A DNA stretch of 38,760 nucleotides from Alishewanella longhuensis (lineage in GTDB: Bacteria; Pseudomonadota; Gammaproteobacteria; Enterobacterales; Alteromonadaceae): positions 1 to 38,760 of the forward strand of contig NZ_BNAO01000011.1 in assembly GCF_014653435.1 (NCBI RefSeq). The letters are read 5' to 3'. Positions 1 through 7,778 of the stretch are shown here, in pieces. Position 1 is the stretch's first letter. The number at the start of each line of letters is the position of its first letter. Position numbers and translations under genes: made by a program. The notes under the pieces are model-generated. The model was not told the DNA's origin and did no database searches. It was given only the letters and a program-made list of their open reading frames with translations.

Positions 1-57
1 GGCTTGTCGCCGGCAGAACGCCCCGAGCTCTGCGAGGGGCATGAAGGCACCTCATAA
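1..57 (+). CDS. Possible 3' tail of a truncated upstream gene
   Basis: Frame 1 is open from the window edge to a TAA at 55-57 and would end in ...RPELCEGHEGTS. A good Rho-independent terminator begins five bases later, which is what the end of a gene looks like. From memory, tails of this kind (GHEGTS) occur on GIY-YIG-type proteins in Alteromonadales, but eighteen codons cannot prove that. The stretch may instead be part of the repeat-like DNA that follows, because frame 2 is also open through to about position 209. Confidence 0.2.
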   Translation, partial: GLSPAERPELCEGHEGTS

Positions 58-61
58 AGCC

Positions 62-91
62 AAAGAGCCCACTCAGTCGAGTGGGCTTTTT
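62..91 (+). terminator. Rho-independent terminator
   Basis: AGCCCACTC (66-74) and GAGTGGGCT (79-87) form a perfect 9-bp stem with a 4-nt AGTC loop, extended by A-T pairs and followed by a T tract (87-91). It would end transcription entering the window from the left. Confidence 0.8.
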
Positions 92-100
92 GCTTTATCC

Positions 101-219
101 GCTACGCGGGTGTACTACACTCCCACGCCAGCCACAGTGGTGGCATTGCGAAACACGTCCTGTGTTCCGCCCTTCGGGGCGTCGCGTAGCAACGTCCAAC
201 TTCGTTCCTGACGAAGTTG
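101..219. repeat. Cluster of short palindromes, repeat-like intergenic DNA
   Basis: An outer pair GCTACGCG (101-108) / CGCGTAGC (183-190) encloses smaller hairpins: a GCCAC/GTGGC type near 131-144, AACAC/GTGTT near 152-166, and a GC-rich CCC-TTC-GGG near 170-179. It is followed by a perfect 9-bp hairpin CAACTTCGT (197-205) / ACGAAGTTG (211-219). No gene is supported. The density of palindromes and the locally higher GC suggest a dispersed intergenic repeat. Its copy number cannot be judged from one window. Confidence 0.45.
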
Positions 220-256
220 TCGCCATGCTAATTCTGTATTTTTGAAGATTGAAGGA

Positions 257-546
257 TTAGGATCTCGAAGGGCTAGCAAATTTTGTTCAGCCTTTAGTTG
301 CGGTAGAGTTTTTGCGATCTATTTGAATGTAAAAATGCAGCAAGGCAGCGAGCCGATATTGCTAAACAAAGCGTCTTTCGCATGGATGCGAAAGAGGAGC
401 CCCCATGGAAGGGTTCACGGCGTCTTTGTGTGCAATATCGGCTGCAAGTGGCCTAGCGTTTCGGTTAAGGCAATCAATTAGAATTCGTAAAATCAAAGAA
501 ATACCTACTCAGCTGAGGGCGTTGCGTCTGGCTCTTCGATCCTTAT
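257..546. repeat. Large structured intergenic element (cruciform, MITE-like)
   Basis: The core is a long imperfect palindrome. GCCGATATTGC (352-362) pairs with GCAATATCGGC (432-442), ACAAAG (366-371) with CTTTGT (424-429), and inside these TCTTTCGCAT (374-383) faces ATGCGAAAGA (386-395) around a 2-nt gap. Weaker inverted similarity lies further out: AGGATCTCGAAG near 261-274 against CTTCGATCC near 535-543. An AGGAG (395-399) stands 5 nt before an ATG (405) that opens a 47-codon frame ending at 548. That frame resembles no protein I know. I treat the whole as a non-coding repeat element. Confidence 0.4.
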
Positions 547-548
547 AG

Positions 549-739
549 TATTGCATGATAAAGTCTGTTCAGTACAAAACAAAAGCTAATCGGTTAATTG
601 CTGACAATAGGTAGCTATGGTAGCTTTGCTATGTTTATTAAGAATGTCAGAACAGTGTCAGACCACAGAGGTTCTTTAGATCTTTTATGTTGTCATAACA
701 TCAAAAGCTATAAGTTACTATCTGCACACCGGAGTAGTA
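549..739 (+). promoter_or_regulatory. Upstream region of the protein kinase gene
   Basis: No gene is seen here. Two GTCAGA copies lie 11 bp apart (646-651 and 657-662), on the same face of the helix, which could be a regulator site. A small ATGTT/AACAT hairpin lies near 687-701. A weak sigma-70-like pair is TTGTCA (690-695) with TAAGTT (711-716), whose 15-bp spacing is short. A GGAG at 731-734 is the ribosome binding site for the kinase. The promoter call is tentative. Confidence 0.3.
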
Positions 740-2572
740 ATGCAAGAGCGTAACCTGCGTAATTTTTATATTCCTGAAGAGCAATCTATCTATTTGCTTA
801 ATACCAATGATGCCAAAAAATTAAAAGATTGGGTTGCCTTGTGTATAGAGGAGCTGGAGAAACTAGGTTATCGCGATATTAGCTTGCTGGGTAAAGGTGC
901 TTACGGTTTTGCTTTTGCCGGTTACGGTGTGGATCAGCAATGTTATGTATTTAAGTTCTCGAGAATTAATCTGCCACAACATATTCAAGAGCGGTTAGCC
1001 GATGAAGCCTTTATGTTGTCGCAAGTACAGCATCCCTCAGTACCAGCCTACATCACCTACCAGGTGGTGCGCAAGCAAGGGATCCTGATGATGGGGCGAG
1101 CGCCCGGTATCGATTTAGAGCAGTATAGCCTGCAACATGGTCGCTTACCGGTAAAGCTAGTGATTGATATTGCTGGTCAGCTAGCGGACCTACTATTGTA
1201 CTTACGTGCCAACATGAAAGAGGGCGAGTCTTTACCCATAGTGCATGGTGATATTAAGCCATCAAATCTAGTATTTGATGAGAGCACCGGGCGCATTAGT
1301 TTAATTGATTGGGGTTCATCAGTGTTTGCCCAGTTGGACCAAGATGGGCATTACCTGTCAAATAATATCATGCAATTAATGTCTGCTGATTTGCAGCACT
1401 CTAATGCCCGGATGGGCGATATCTATTTTATTGGGCCTGAGCAGCGTACCGGCCAGTTATCTAGTCCGCGATTTGATGAGCAAGGTGTCGCCAGCACACT
1501 GTATGCACTTGCCTCTGGCCAACCTAGTCGGTTCGGCCGTAAAGCCATCCCTGCTCGTAGCCTGGGTTTACCACTTGAGTTCGCGACCTTACTTGACAGT
1601 ATGCTTTCGGATGATTTAACGTTACGACAACAGGCCGGCGACTACTTTTTGAAGCAGATGCCTCGCCTAAAACGCTTAGTGCTACCGGATTTGCCGCTTT
1701 TTCATGATCAGCCATCGCTACCTGTATGGGTAAGTCCAGAGCAAAGAGAGTTGGATACTGTGGTTTACTCCTCACGTAAGTCTTTTTTACGTGAACACAA
1801 CGAGGAAATGGATATAGCGTACGTCGATGATGTGCAGCTTGAGCGCTATTATAAAAACTACCTGGAGGGCATGGGGGAAACTGAAAAAGCTTTTATCGCA
1901 GCAGTAAGCCGTTTAGCGCGCTATCCTGTTGTCGGCGGTTTAGCAATTCACTGGCAGCCTGGGGGCATTTATATCGATTGTAGTTTAAACCTTTACGACG
2001 CTAAATTACAGCGTGCTTTTGCACTCGCAGTAAATAATGTCGTCACGCTGGCTCGCGCTATCAGTAAGGTAGGGACATTTAAAGCCTGTTTGTTTAACGC
2101 TCGTAACACAATACACATTAGCCGAGACAATGAAGCAGAACCATTTGTTGTACCCAGTGAAAGTCAGATCCCTTATCAATTAGCACCAGTCTTAAGTTCG
2201 GAAGATGCCAGTAAACAGCATTCTTATTTTGAAGATGGTAAAGATCCCGATGAACAACTTGTTTTACCTGATGCCATTATGGACGATATAGCCAAACTTA
2301 ATTTAATCCGTCATACCGGCTGTATAATTTTTGAAGTTACGCCACTCTACATGAAAATTCATAGTTATTATCGTTTGCTGGACCCTGCAGCTGAACAAGA
2401 ATTTAGCCGTTTATTAAGAAGTATCCTGGCGAAAGTGTATTTAATTAGCGGCGAGGGGGTAGGTGGTTTTATGAAATTGCCTTACAAAGATACGCGAAGG
2501 TTTAGTCAGCAAACACAAGCACCGCAACTGCTCTACCCAGCTAATCCTTTAAGTTTTGTCGACTCACTATAG
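740..2572 (+). CDS. Protein kinase family protein with uncharacterised C-terminal region (610 aa)
   Basis: The N-terminal half is a eukaryotic-like Ser/Thr kinase fold. It has a glycine loop GKGAYGF at 51-57, a probable ATP-binding lysine in VFKF (K72), a catalytic loop HGDIKPSN at 169-176 (D171, K173, N176), a metal-binding IDWG at 189-192 in place of DFG, and a GPEQR segment like the APE region. The residue before the catalytic Asp is Gly rather than Arg, so it is a non-RD type. Residues from about 310 to 610 match no domain I recognise. No transmembrane segment or signal peptide is seen, so it is probably cytosolic. It has its own SD (GGAG, 731-734) and lies 145 bp before msrC. Substrate and role are unknown. 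The kinase fold is confident, activity is an inference. Confidence 0.8.
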   Translation: MQERNLRNFYIPEEQSIYLLNTNDAKKLKDWVALCIEELEKLGYRDISLLGKGAYGFAFAGYGVDQQCYVFKFSRINLPQHIQERLADEAFMLSQVQHPSVPAYITYQVVRKQGILMMGRAPGIDLEQYSLQHGRLPVKLVIDIAGQLADLLLYLRANMKEGESLPIVHGDIKPSNLVFDESTGRISLIDWGSSVFAQLDQDGHYLSNNIMQLMSADLQHSNARMGDIYFIGPEQRTGQLSSPRFDEQGVASTLYALASGQPSRFGRKAIPARSLGLPLEFATLLDSMLSDDLTLRQQAGDYFLKQMPRLKRLVLPDLPLFHDQPSLPVWVSPEQRELDTVVYSSRKSFLREHNEEMDIAYVDDVQLERYYKNYLEGMGETEKAFIAAVSRLARYPVVGGLAIHWQPGGIYIDCSLNLYDAKLQRAFALAVNNVVTLARAISKVGTFKACLFNARNTIHISRDNEAEPFVVPSESQIPYQLAPVLSSEDASKQHSYFEDGKDPDEQLVLPDAIMDDIAKLNLIRHTGCIIFEVTPLYMKIHSYYRLLDPAAEQEFSRLLRSILAKVYLISGEGVGGFMKLPYKDTRRFSQQTQAPQLLYPANPLSFVDSL

Positions 2573-2608
2573 TAACTTGCTGAAATTAGCAGCAAACCTG
2601 CTAGTTAG

Positions 2609-2645
2609 AGCGTAAAACTGCGCTCAGAGCGCCCGTCTTTACGCT
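2609..2645. other. Hairpin in the kinase-msrC gap
   Basis: AGCGTAAA (2609-2616) pairs perfectly with TTTACGCT (2638-2645), and a second 5-bp GCGCT/AGCGC stem sits inside. It is followed by A residues, not T, on the plus strand, so it is not a standard intrinsic terminator. It may protect the 3' end of the kinase mRNA or be part of the leader of the msrC operon. Confidence 0.4.
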
Positions 2646-2717
2646 AAAAAAGGTTTAAATTGCGGCTTAAAACAAGTAATGTAGAGGGCTTTGGTATAAC
2701 CTTAATTTGTAGATAAG

Positions 2718-3188
2718 ATGCTGAGCGAGAAAAACCAAATTTACCCTTTGTTGTTAGAACAGGGCAAAGCCTTGTTAGAGGACGAGACCGATATTATCGC
2801 CAATATGGCTAACGTTAGCGCCTTAATTTTTAATTCTCTGCCAGACCTTAATTGGGCAGGATTTTATATTATGCGTAGTGGTGAATTAGTGCTGGGACCT
2901 TTCCAAGGGCAAGTTGCCTGTGTGCGGATTCCCGTTGGCAAAGGTGTTTGTGGCACTTGCGTTGCAACAGGCGAAGTCCAACGTATAGCAGATGTTCATG
3001 CATTTCCAGGACACATTGCTTGTGATGCTGCCAGCAATTCAGAGATTGTGTTGCCTGTGCGGCATAATGGCGAAATTATCGCAGTACTGGATATCGATAG
3101 CCCTCTACTCAATCGTTTTGACGAAGAAGACCAAACTGGCTTGATGCAGTTGGTACAAGTATTTGAACAGCGTTTGGCTAACGTATAA
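2718..3188 (+). CDS. msrC: Free methionine-(R)-sulfoxide reductase (fRMsr, GAF domain)
   Basis: A single GAF-domain protein of 156 aa that reduces free methionine-(R)-sulfoxide in the cytosol, protecting the methionine pool during oxidative stress. The sequence follows E. coli YebR/MsrC closely through WAGFY, GPFQG, RIPVGKGVCGT, HIACDAASNSEIVLP and VLDIDS. Cysteines C68, C78 and C102 have the 10- and 24-residue spacing of the catalytic C84, C94 and C118 of E. coli fRMsr. There is one extra cysteine at C81. It is the first gene of a tight set; its stop overlaps the next start (TAATG at 3186-3190). Grouping with proQ and prc also occurs in E. coli, which supports the call. Confidence 0.92.
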   Translation: MLSEKNQIYPLLLEQGKALLEDETDIIANMANVSALIFNSLPDLNWAGFYIMRSGELVLGPFQGQVACVRIPVGKGVCGTCVATGEVQRIADVHAFPGHIACDAASNSEIVLPVRHNGEIIAVLDIDSPLLNRFDEEDQTGLMQLVQVFEQRLANV

Positions 3189-3499
3189 TGAAAGACTTGT
3201 TATCTGTGCAAGATTACCTGTTACAAGTGGCTGAAGTAGGCGACTGGGATGGCGAAGAAGAGTTAGTTGCTGATAAGTTTAACAGTATCGCTCACGCGGT
3301 GTGGGATGCTTTGCCTGATACTTTGACATCAGCCGAGATCGGTTATTTGATGCCACAGCTATGGGAACAACTACGCGGTGATACGGTGCTGCTTGATGTA
3401 GATGAAGACGAACTAATTGACTGGGCACTGGCCTATATTCAACAACAAATAGATGAAGGCATGACGGACATGCCTGCTGAAGATGACGAAGAAGAGTGA
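3188..3499 (+). CDS. Very acidic small conserved-type protein of unknown function (103 aa)
   Basis: The reading frame starts at the ATG overlapping the msrC stop by one base, so it is probably translationally coupled, and ends 7 bp before proQ. The protein has about 29 Asp/Glu and only 3 Lys/Arg, with an acidic run at the very C-terminus (AEDDEEE). The rest looks helical with hydrophobic spacing. No signal peptide or membrane segment is seen. I do not recognise the family. Its position between a redox enzyme and the RNA chaperone ProQ, and its charge opposite to that of ProQ's linker, invite the guess that it acts with ProQ, but nothing in the sequence proves that. It is clearly a real gene by packing and codon use. 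Confidence 0.75.
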   Translation: MKDLLSVQDYLLQVAEVGDWDGEEELVADKFNSIAHAVWDALPDTLTSAEIGYLMPQLWEQLRGDTVLLDVDEDELIDWALAYIQQQIDEGMTDMPAEDDEEE

Positions 3500-3506
3500 A
3501 TCCTGA

Positions 3507-4238
3507 ATGACAACTTCCATTGCTGAAACGGCTGAAACGACAGTTTTACCTACTGCGGAAACGGTAAAACCTGCTAATGTTAAAGAGGTGCTGGCTTATT
3601 TGGTTAAGCAATATCCCTTATGTTTCGCCGCAGATGAAAATGTTAAACCACTGAAAGTTGGTATCTTTCAGGATTTAGCCCAACGTCTGGATGAGAACAG
3701 CCAACTGAGCAAAACCCAATTACGTCAAGCGTTGAGGGTTTATACATCTAGCTGGCGTTACCTGGATGCAACTAAAGAAGGTGCCAATCGTGTTGATTTA
3801 GATGGTCAGCCTGCAGAGGTGATCGATGCACAGCAAGCTGAGCACGCCGCTAAATTATTGGCTGAAAGTAAACAAAAAGCAGCTGAGAAACGTAAGGTAC
3901 GGATGCAGGAGCAACGCGCCAAGCAACAAGAGGCAAAAACACCTGTAACACCGGTCGAGAAAAAAAGACCGAACAAAACCTTCGTTAAGGGCTCTAAGCC
4001 TGAAAGAGCAACCCCAAAGCCGGTGCCTGTAGCCGCTAAAAAGGATGTTACCTCGGTGCAGCAAAGCTTGACAACGCTCGAGCCTTCGCAACTTGCGGTG
4101 GGTAATAAGGTGCTGGTGAAGTTAGGTCTAACCCCAATGCCAGCGACAATTCAGGAAGTGAATCTTCCTGATGTAACAGTGCAACTGGGGTCTGGTATGG
4201 TCATCAAAACACGTCAGGATAGCCTGTATCAGGCCTGA
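3507..4238 (+). CDS. proQ: RNA chaperone ProQ
   Basis: A FinO-family RNA-binding protein of 243 aa that binds structured sRNAs and mRNA 3' ends. Residues about 20-120 form the ProQ/FinO domain: VLAYLVKQYPLCF, PLKVGIFQDL, LRQALRVYTSSWRYL and a GANRVDLDG loop. A Lys/Arg/Gln-rich basic linker follows (about 125-185), then a C-terminal Tudor-like domain (NKVLVKLGLTPMPATIQEV to the VIKTRQDSLY end). This domain order matches E. coli ProQ, which has 232 aa. It sits 7 bp after the acidic protein and 17 bp before prc, so it is almost certainly co-transcribed with both. In E. coli, ProQ also lies directly beside prc. Confidence 0.95.
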   Translation: MTTSIAETAETTVLPTAETVKPANVKEVLAYLVKQYPLCFAADENVKPLKVGIFQDLAQRLDENSQLSKTQLRQALRVYTSSWRYLDATKEGANRVDLDGQPAEVIDAQQAEHAAKLLAESKQKAAEKRKVRMQEQRAKQQEAKTPVTPVEKKRPNKTFVKGSKPERATPKPVPVAAKKDVTSVQQSLTTLEPSQLAVGNKVLVKLGLTPMPATIQEVNLPDVTVQLGSGMVIKTRQDSLYQA

Positions 4239-4255
4239 CGCATATTGAGAGTGTT

Positions 4256-6277
4256 ATGAAGAAATTTTCCCTGATAGCTGTTGGTTTACTTTTAGCGTTA
4301 GGCATCAATGCCCAAACGACGACGCAACTTGACATCAGTGCTTTGCCGGTGATTAACCAATCGCCGCAACATGCTACTGCCAGTAAAAGAGTTGCTGCCA
4401 CTTTTACCCGCTCGCATTACTTGCCTGTTCAGTTAAATGACGAGTTATCAGGGCGAATCTTCGACCTTTATCTAAAAAATCTCGATTATTACCGTAATCA
4501 TTTATTAGCAAGTGACGTCGCTAAATTTGAGCAATATCGGTTGCAATTTGATGATGGTATTAATCGCGGCAATTTGGATTTTGCTTTCGATATGTTCAAT
4601 TTAGCGCAAAAACGCCGTTTTGAACGCTTTGACTACGCCATCGCTTTGTTGGATAAAGAATACGACTTTGAAGCGGAAGATCGTTATGTTTATGATCGCG
4701 AAGAGGCTAACTGGCCGGCGGACCAACAAGAATTAGACGAGCTGTGGCGGCAGAGAGTTAAGTTTGATTTATTGAACCTGAAGCTGACAGGGAAAACGCT
4801 GGATGAAGCGAAAGAGATTCTCGTTAAGCGGTACCGCAACACCCAGAAACGACTAGTGCAAACACAAAGTGAAGATGTGTTCCAACTTGTCATGAACTCT
4901 TTTGGTCGGGCAGTTGAAGCGCATACTTCATATTTATCGCCACGCAACGCTGAGCGTTTCCAACAGGAAATGAATTTGCAGTTAGAAGGTATTGGTGCGG
5001 TATTACGTGCTGATGAAGATTACACTGTAATTCAAAGCTTGGTTCCAGGTGGTCCGGCTGATTTAACGCAAAGATTAAAACCCAAAGATAGAATTGTTGG
5101 GGTTGCCCAAGATGCCAAAGACTTTGTTGATGTTGTCGGTTGGCGTTTAGATGATGTGGTTGATTTAATTAAGGGCCCTAAAGGTAGCAAAGTTAGGTTA
5201 CAGGTATTGGGCGGTAGTGAAGCGAACAGCCAAACTCAGGTTGTTGAAATTGTACGCGACAAAATTAGGTTAGAAGACCGCGCGGCAAAATTTGAAGTGC
5301 TTGAGCCTAAATTAGGTGAGCTGCAAAGTAAGATTGGTGTGATCAATATACCTGGCTTTTACAATAATCTGGCTGAGGATGTGAAAAAGCTTCTTGCCGA
5401 AGCTAACGAGCAAAAAGTTGAAGCCTTGATTATCGATTTACGCGGTAATGGCGGTGGTTCCTTACAGGAAGCAACCCTGTTAACGGGCCTCTTTATTGAC
5501 CGCGGTCCGGTGGTACAAATTCGTTCAGGAGATGGCCGCATCAGCTTAAATGGTGATAGCGATGGTATCTCTTATTACGATGGTCCGTTAACGGTGATGG
5601 TTGACCGTTACAGTGCTTCAGCATCAGAAATTTTTGCCGCGGCTATGCAAGATTATGGGCGTGCCCTGGTTGTGGGTGAGCAAACGTTCGGCAAAGGTAC
5701 AGTACAACAGCACAGAGGCATTGGTCGTATCTATGACATGTTTGAACAACAGTTAGGCAGTGTGCAGTACACTATGGCTAAGTTTTATCGTATTAATGGC
5801 GGTAGTACTCAGCATAAAGGCGTAATTCCAGATATCAGTTTCCCATCAGCTATTGAACCGGCGGAGTGGGGAGAAAGCAAAGAAGACTACGCATTACCTT
5901 GGGACGCTATTGCCCCCGCGCAGTATCAAGCACATCAGGATATTCAGAAGCAAATCCCCTTGTTACAGGGTAAACATCAGCAACGTATTGCTAAAGAGAC
6001 TGAGTTTCAGTATCTATTGGCAGATATCGCTGAGTACCAACAGCAAAAAGATGAGAAAAGTGTTTCTCTAAACAAAGCTGAGCGGATTGCTAAGCGCGAA
6101 GCCGACAAAGCGAGAGCTTTAGTGCGAACTAATGAACGTTTGCAACGTCTGCAATTGCCGTTAGTTACCTCGGTAGATGATGCTCCTGAGCTGTTAAGCA
6201 AACTGGATCCATTTTTAGAAGAGGCTGCACATATTACCTCAGATTTGTTGCAGCTAAATCGAGTAGCAAAGCATTAG
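4256..6277 (+). CDS. prc: Carboxy-terminal (tail-specific) protease Prc
   Basis: Periplasmic S41 serine protease of 673 aa that degrades or trims proteins from nonpolar C-termini and helps control peptidoglycan hydrolases. A signal peptide covers about residues 1-20. A helical N-terminal region is followed by a PDZ domain (about 240-330, with the GIGAVLR and VPGGPAD motifs) and the protease core. The catalytic Ser is probably S455 within YSASASE and the catalytic Lys K480 in TFGKGTVQ. Their 25-residue spacing equals that of E. coli Prc. A Lys/Glu-rich helical C-terminus (about 560-673) matches the DUF3340-type tail. Length agrees with E. coli Prc (682 aa). It is last in the msrC-proQ operon, with a terminator 20 bp after the stop. 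Confidence 0.95.
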   Translation: MKKFSLIAVGLLLALGINAQTTTQLDISALPVINQSPQHATASKRVAATFTRSHYLPVQLNDELSGRIFDLYLKNLDYYRNHLLASDVAKFEQYRLQFDDGINRGNLDFAFDMFNLAQKRRFERFDYAIALLDKEYDFEAEDRYVYDREEANWPADQQELDELWRQRVKFDLLNLKLTGKTLDEAKEILVKRYRNTQKRLVQTQSEDVFQLVMNSFGRAVEAHTSYLSPRNAERFQQEMNLQLEGIGAVLRADEDYTVIQSLVPGGPADLTQRLKPKDRIVGVAQDAKDFVDVVGWRLDDVVDLIKGPKGSKVRLQVLGGSEANSQTQVVEIVRDKIRLEDRAAKFEVLEPKLGELQSKIGVINIPGFYNNLAEDVKKLLAEANEQKVEALIIDLRGNGGGSLQEATLLTGLFIDRGPVVQIRSGDGRISLNGDSDGISYYDGPLTVMVDRYSASASEIFAAAMQDYGRALVVGEQTFGKGTVQQHRGIGRIYDMFEQQLGSVQYTMAKFYRINGGSTQHKGVIPDISFPSAIEPAEWGESKEDYALPWDAIAPAQYQAHQDIQKQIPLLQGKHQQRIAKETEFQYLLADIAEYQQQKDEKSVSLNKAERIAKREADKARALVRTNERLQRLQLPLVTSVDDAPELLSKLDPFLEEAAHITSDLLQLNRVAKH

Positions 6278-6297
6278 CCAGTAATAGGCTGTAAATT

Positions 6298-6319
6298 AAA
6301 GGCGGTCTTTACCGCCTTT
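6298..6319 (+). terminator. Rho-independent terminator after prc
   Basis: AAAGGCGGT (6298-6306) and ACCGCCTTT (6311-6319) form a perfect 9-bp stem with a CTTT loop, followed by A/T-rich sequence. It separates the prc operon from the transporter pair. Confidence 0.8.
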
Positions 6320-6357
6320 ATTAATAATAACAACATAATAATTATAAAAGGTTTTTT

Positions 6358-7764
6358 ATGTCGGGAACACGTCAATCGGTGCACGGCCTCTGGTCTAGCC
6401 GCCTAGCCTTTATTCTTGCTGCTACTGGGGCAGCAGTGGGTCTTGGTAACATCTGGAAATTTCCTTACATCATGGGGCAGAACGGTGGCGGAGCCTTTGT
6501 TTTAGTTTATCTGCTTTGTATTTTGTTGATTGGTATTCCTGTGATGATGTCTGAGGTATTAATTGGTCGCCGTGGTCGGCAAAGCCCAGGACATTCTGTA
6601 AAAACACTCGCCTTGGAAGCTAAAGCCAGTACTCGCTGGCAAATTGCTGGTTGGAGCGGTCTTGTTGCCAGTTATCTGATTTTGTCTTTTTATGCGGTTA
6701 TTGCCGGTTGGGCTCTATACTATGTATTTAAAACCGCTAGCGGAATCTTTGTTGGGATGCCCGCAGCTGAAGTGGGGGCTGAATTTGGTAGCTTTGTGGC
6801 CAATCCAATTGCCTTGATGTGCTGGTCAGCAATTATTCTGGCGGTTACCATTTTTGTGGTGGGTAAAGGTGTACATAAAGGATTAGAGAAAGCGGTTAAT
6901 TATTTAATGCCATCACTCTTCGTATTGTTGTTGTTGATGGCAGTTTACTCTGGCTTAAACGGGGCCTTCTTAGAAGCCGTAGATTTTATGTTTAAACCGG
7001 ATTTTTCTAAACTAACAATGAACGGTGTCTTGTTGGCGCTAGGCCATGCATTTTTTAGTTTAAGTTTAGCATCAGGGGCGATGATTATTTATGGTGCTTA
7101 TTTACCTGCGAATGTATCTATTGCTAAGACATCTATTCTAATAGCCTTGTGTGATACAGCAGTGGCGTTGTTAGCCGGCTTGGCTATTTTTCCGTTAGTT
7201 TTCGGCTATGGTTTGGCGCCCGGTGAAGGGCCTGGTTTGATTTTTGTTACCTTACCTATTGCTTTTGGTAGCATGCCTTTTGGTACGCTGTTCGGTACCC
7301 TGTTCTTCGTGATGTTGGTATTTGCCGCCTTTACTTCCGCCATTGCAATGATAGAGTCGACTGTAGCTTGGTTAGTAGAGACTAAAGGTATGAAACGCCG
7401 CAGCGCTACCTTATTTACTGGTTTATCGCTTTGGTTACTTGGACTGCTAACGGTATTTTCATTCGCTGGGGCCGGCTGGGCGACCTTCGAGTGGAATATA
7501 CTGGGCAAGCCAATTAACAGTTTCTTTGAACTTAAGGATTACCTAACCTCTGCCATTATGCTACCTATTGGCGGTCTCTTTATTGCAGTCTTTGTTGGCT
7601 GGGTTATGTCAGAGAAAGTCAGTGCAGAAGAATTGGCTAGTACAAATGCGGCTTATCAGATTTGGCGCTTTGCTATTCGTTGGATCACTCCGATAGCCGT
7701 TATTATTGTATTTTTGAATCTGATCGGCGTGCTCGATCTCTTTAGTGCCGTAATCGGCAAGTAA
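6358..7764 (+). CDS. Sodium-dependent transporter, NSS/SNF family
   Basis: Inner-membrane symporter of the neurotransmitter:sodium symporter family (LeuT fold), 468 aa, likely importing an amino acid or related amine with Na+. The diagnostic TM1 motif GAAVGLGNIWKFPY, with the following QNGGGAF, starts near residue 21. An EVLIGRRGR loop follows TM2, and about eleven hydrophobic segments can be counted, fitting the 11-TM bacterial subgroup. The substrate cannot be read from sequence. An AAAGG (6347-6351) is the SD for the chosen ATG. It forms a pair with the NhaC gene 14 bp downstream, which suggests sodium taken in here is expelled by the antiporter. Confidence 0.88.
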   Translation: MSGTRQSVHGLWSSRLAFILAATGAAVGLGNIWKFPYIMGQNGGGAFVLVYLLCILLIGIPVMMSEVLIGRRGRQSPGHSVKTLALEAKASTRWQIAGWSGLVASYLILSFYAVIAGWALYYVFKTASGIFVGMPAAEVGAEFGSFVANPIALMCWSAIILAVTIFVVGKGVHKGLEKAVNYLMPSLFVLLLLMAVYSGLNGAFLEAVDFMFKPDFSKLTMNGVLLALGHAFFSLSLASGAMIIYGAYLPANVSIAKTSILIALCDTAVALLAGLAIFPLVFGYGLAPGEGPGLIFVTLPIAFGSMPFGTLFGTLFFVMLVFAAFTSAIAMIESTVAWLVETKGMKRRSATLFTGLSLWLLGLLTVFSFAGAGWATFEWNILGKPINSFFELKDYLTSAIMLPIGGLFIAVFVGWVMSEKVSAEELASTNAAYQIWRFAIRWITPIAVIIVFLNLIGVLDLFSAVIGK

Positions 7765-7778
7765 GCAGGAGCACGATA

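Noticed and set aside
242..481. 79-codon frame in the left intergenic region
   Set aside because: It starts at a TTG without a ribosome site, its translation is Ser/Cys/Arg-rich and unlike a protein, and it runs through the large palindrome.
2609..2645. Hairpin after the kinase gene as an intrinsic terminator
   Set aside because: The stem is good but it is followed by A residues on the plus strand; on the minus strand the T run precedes the stem. Kept only as a hairpin.
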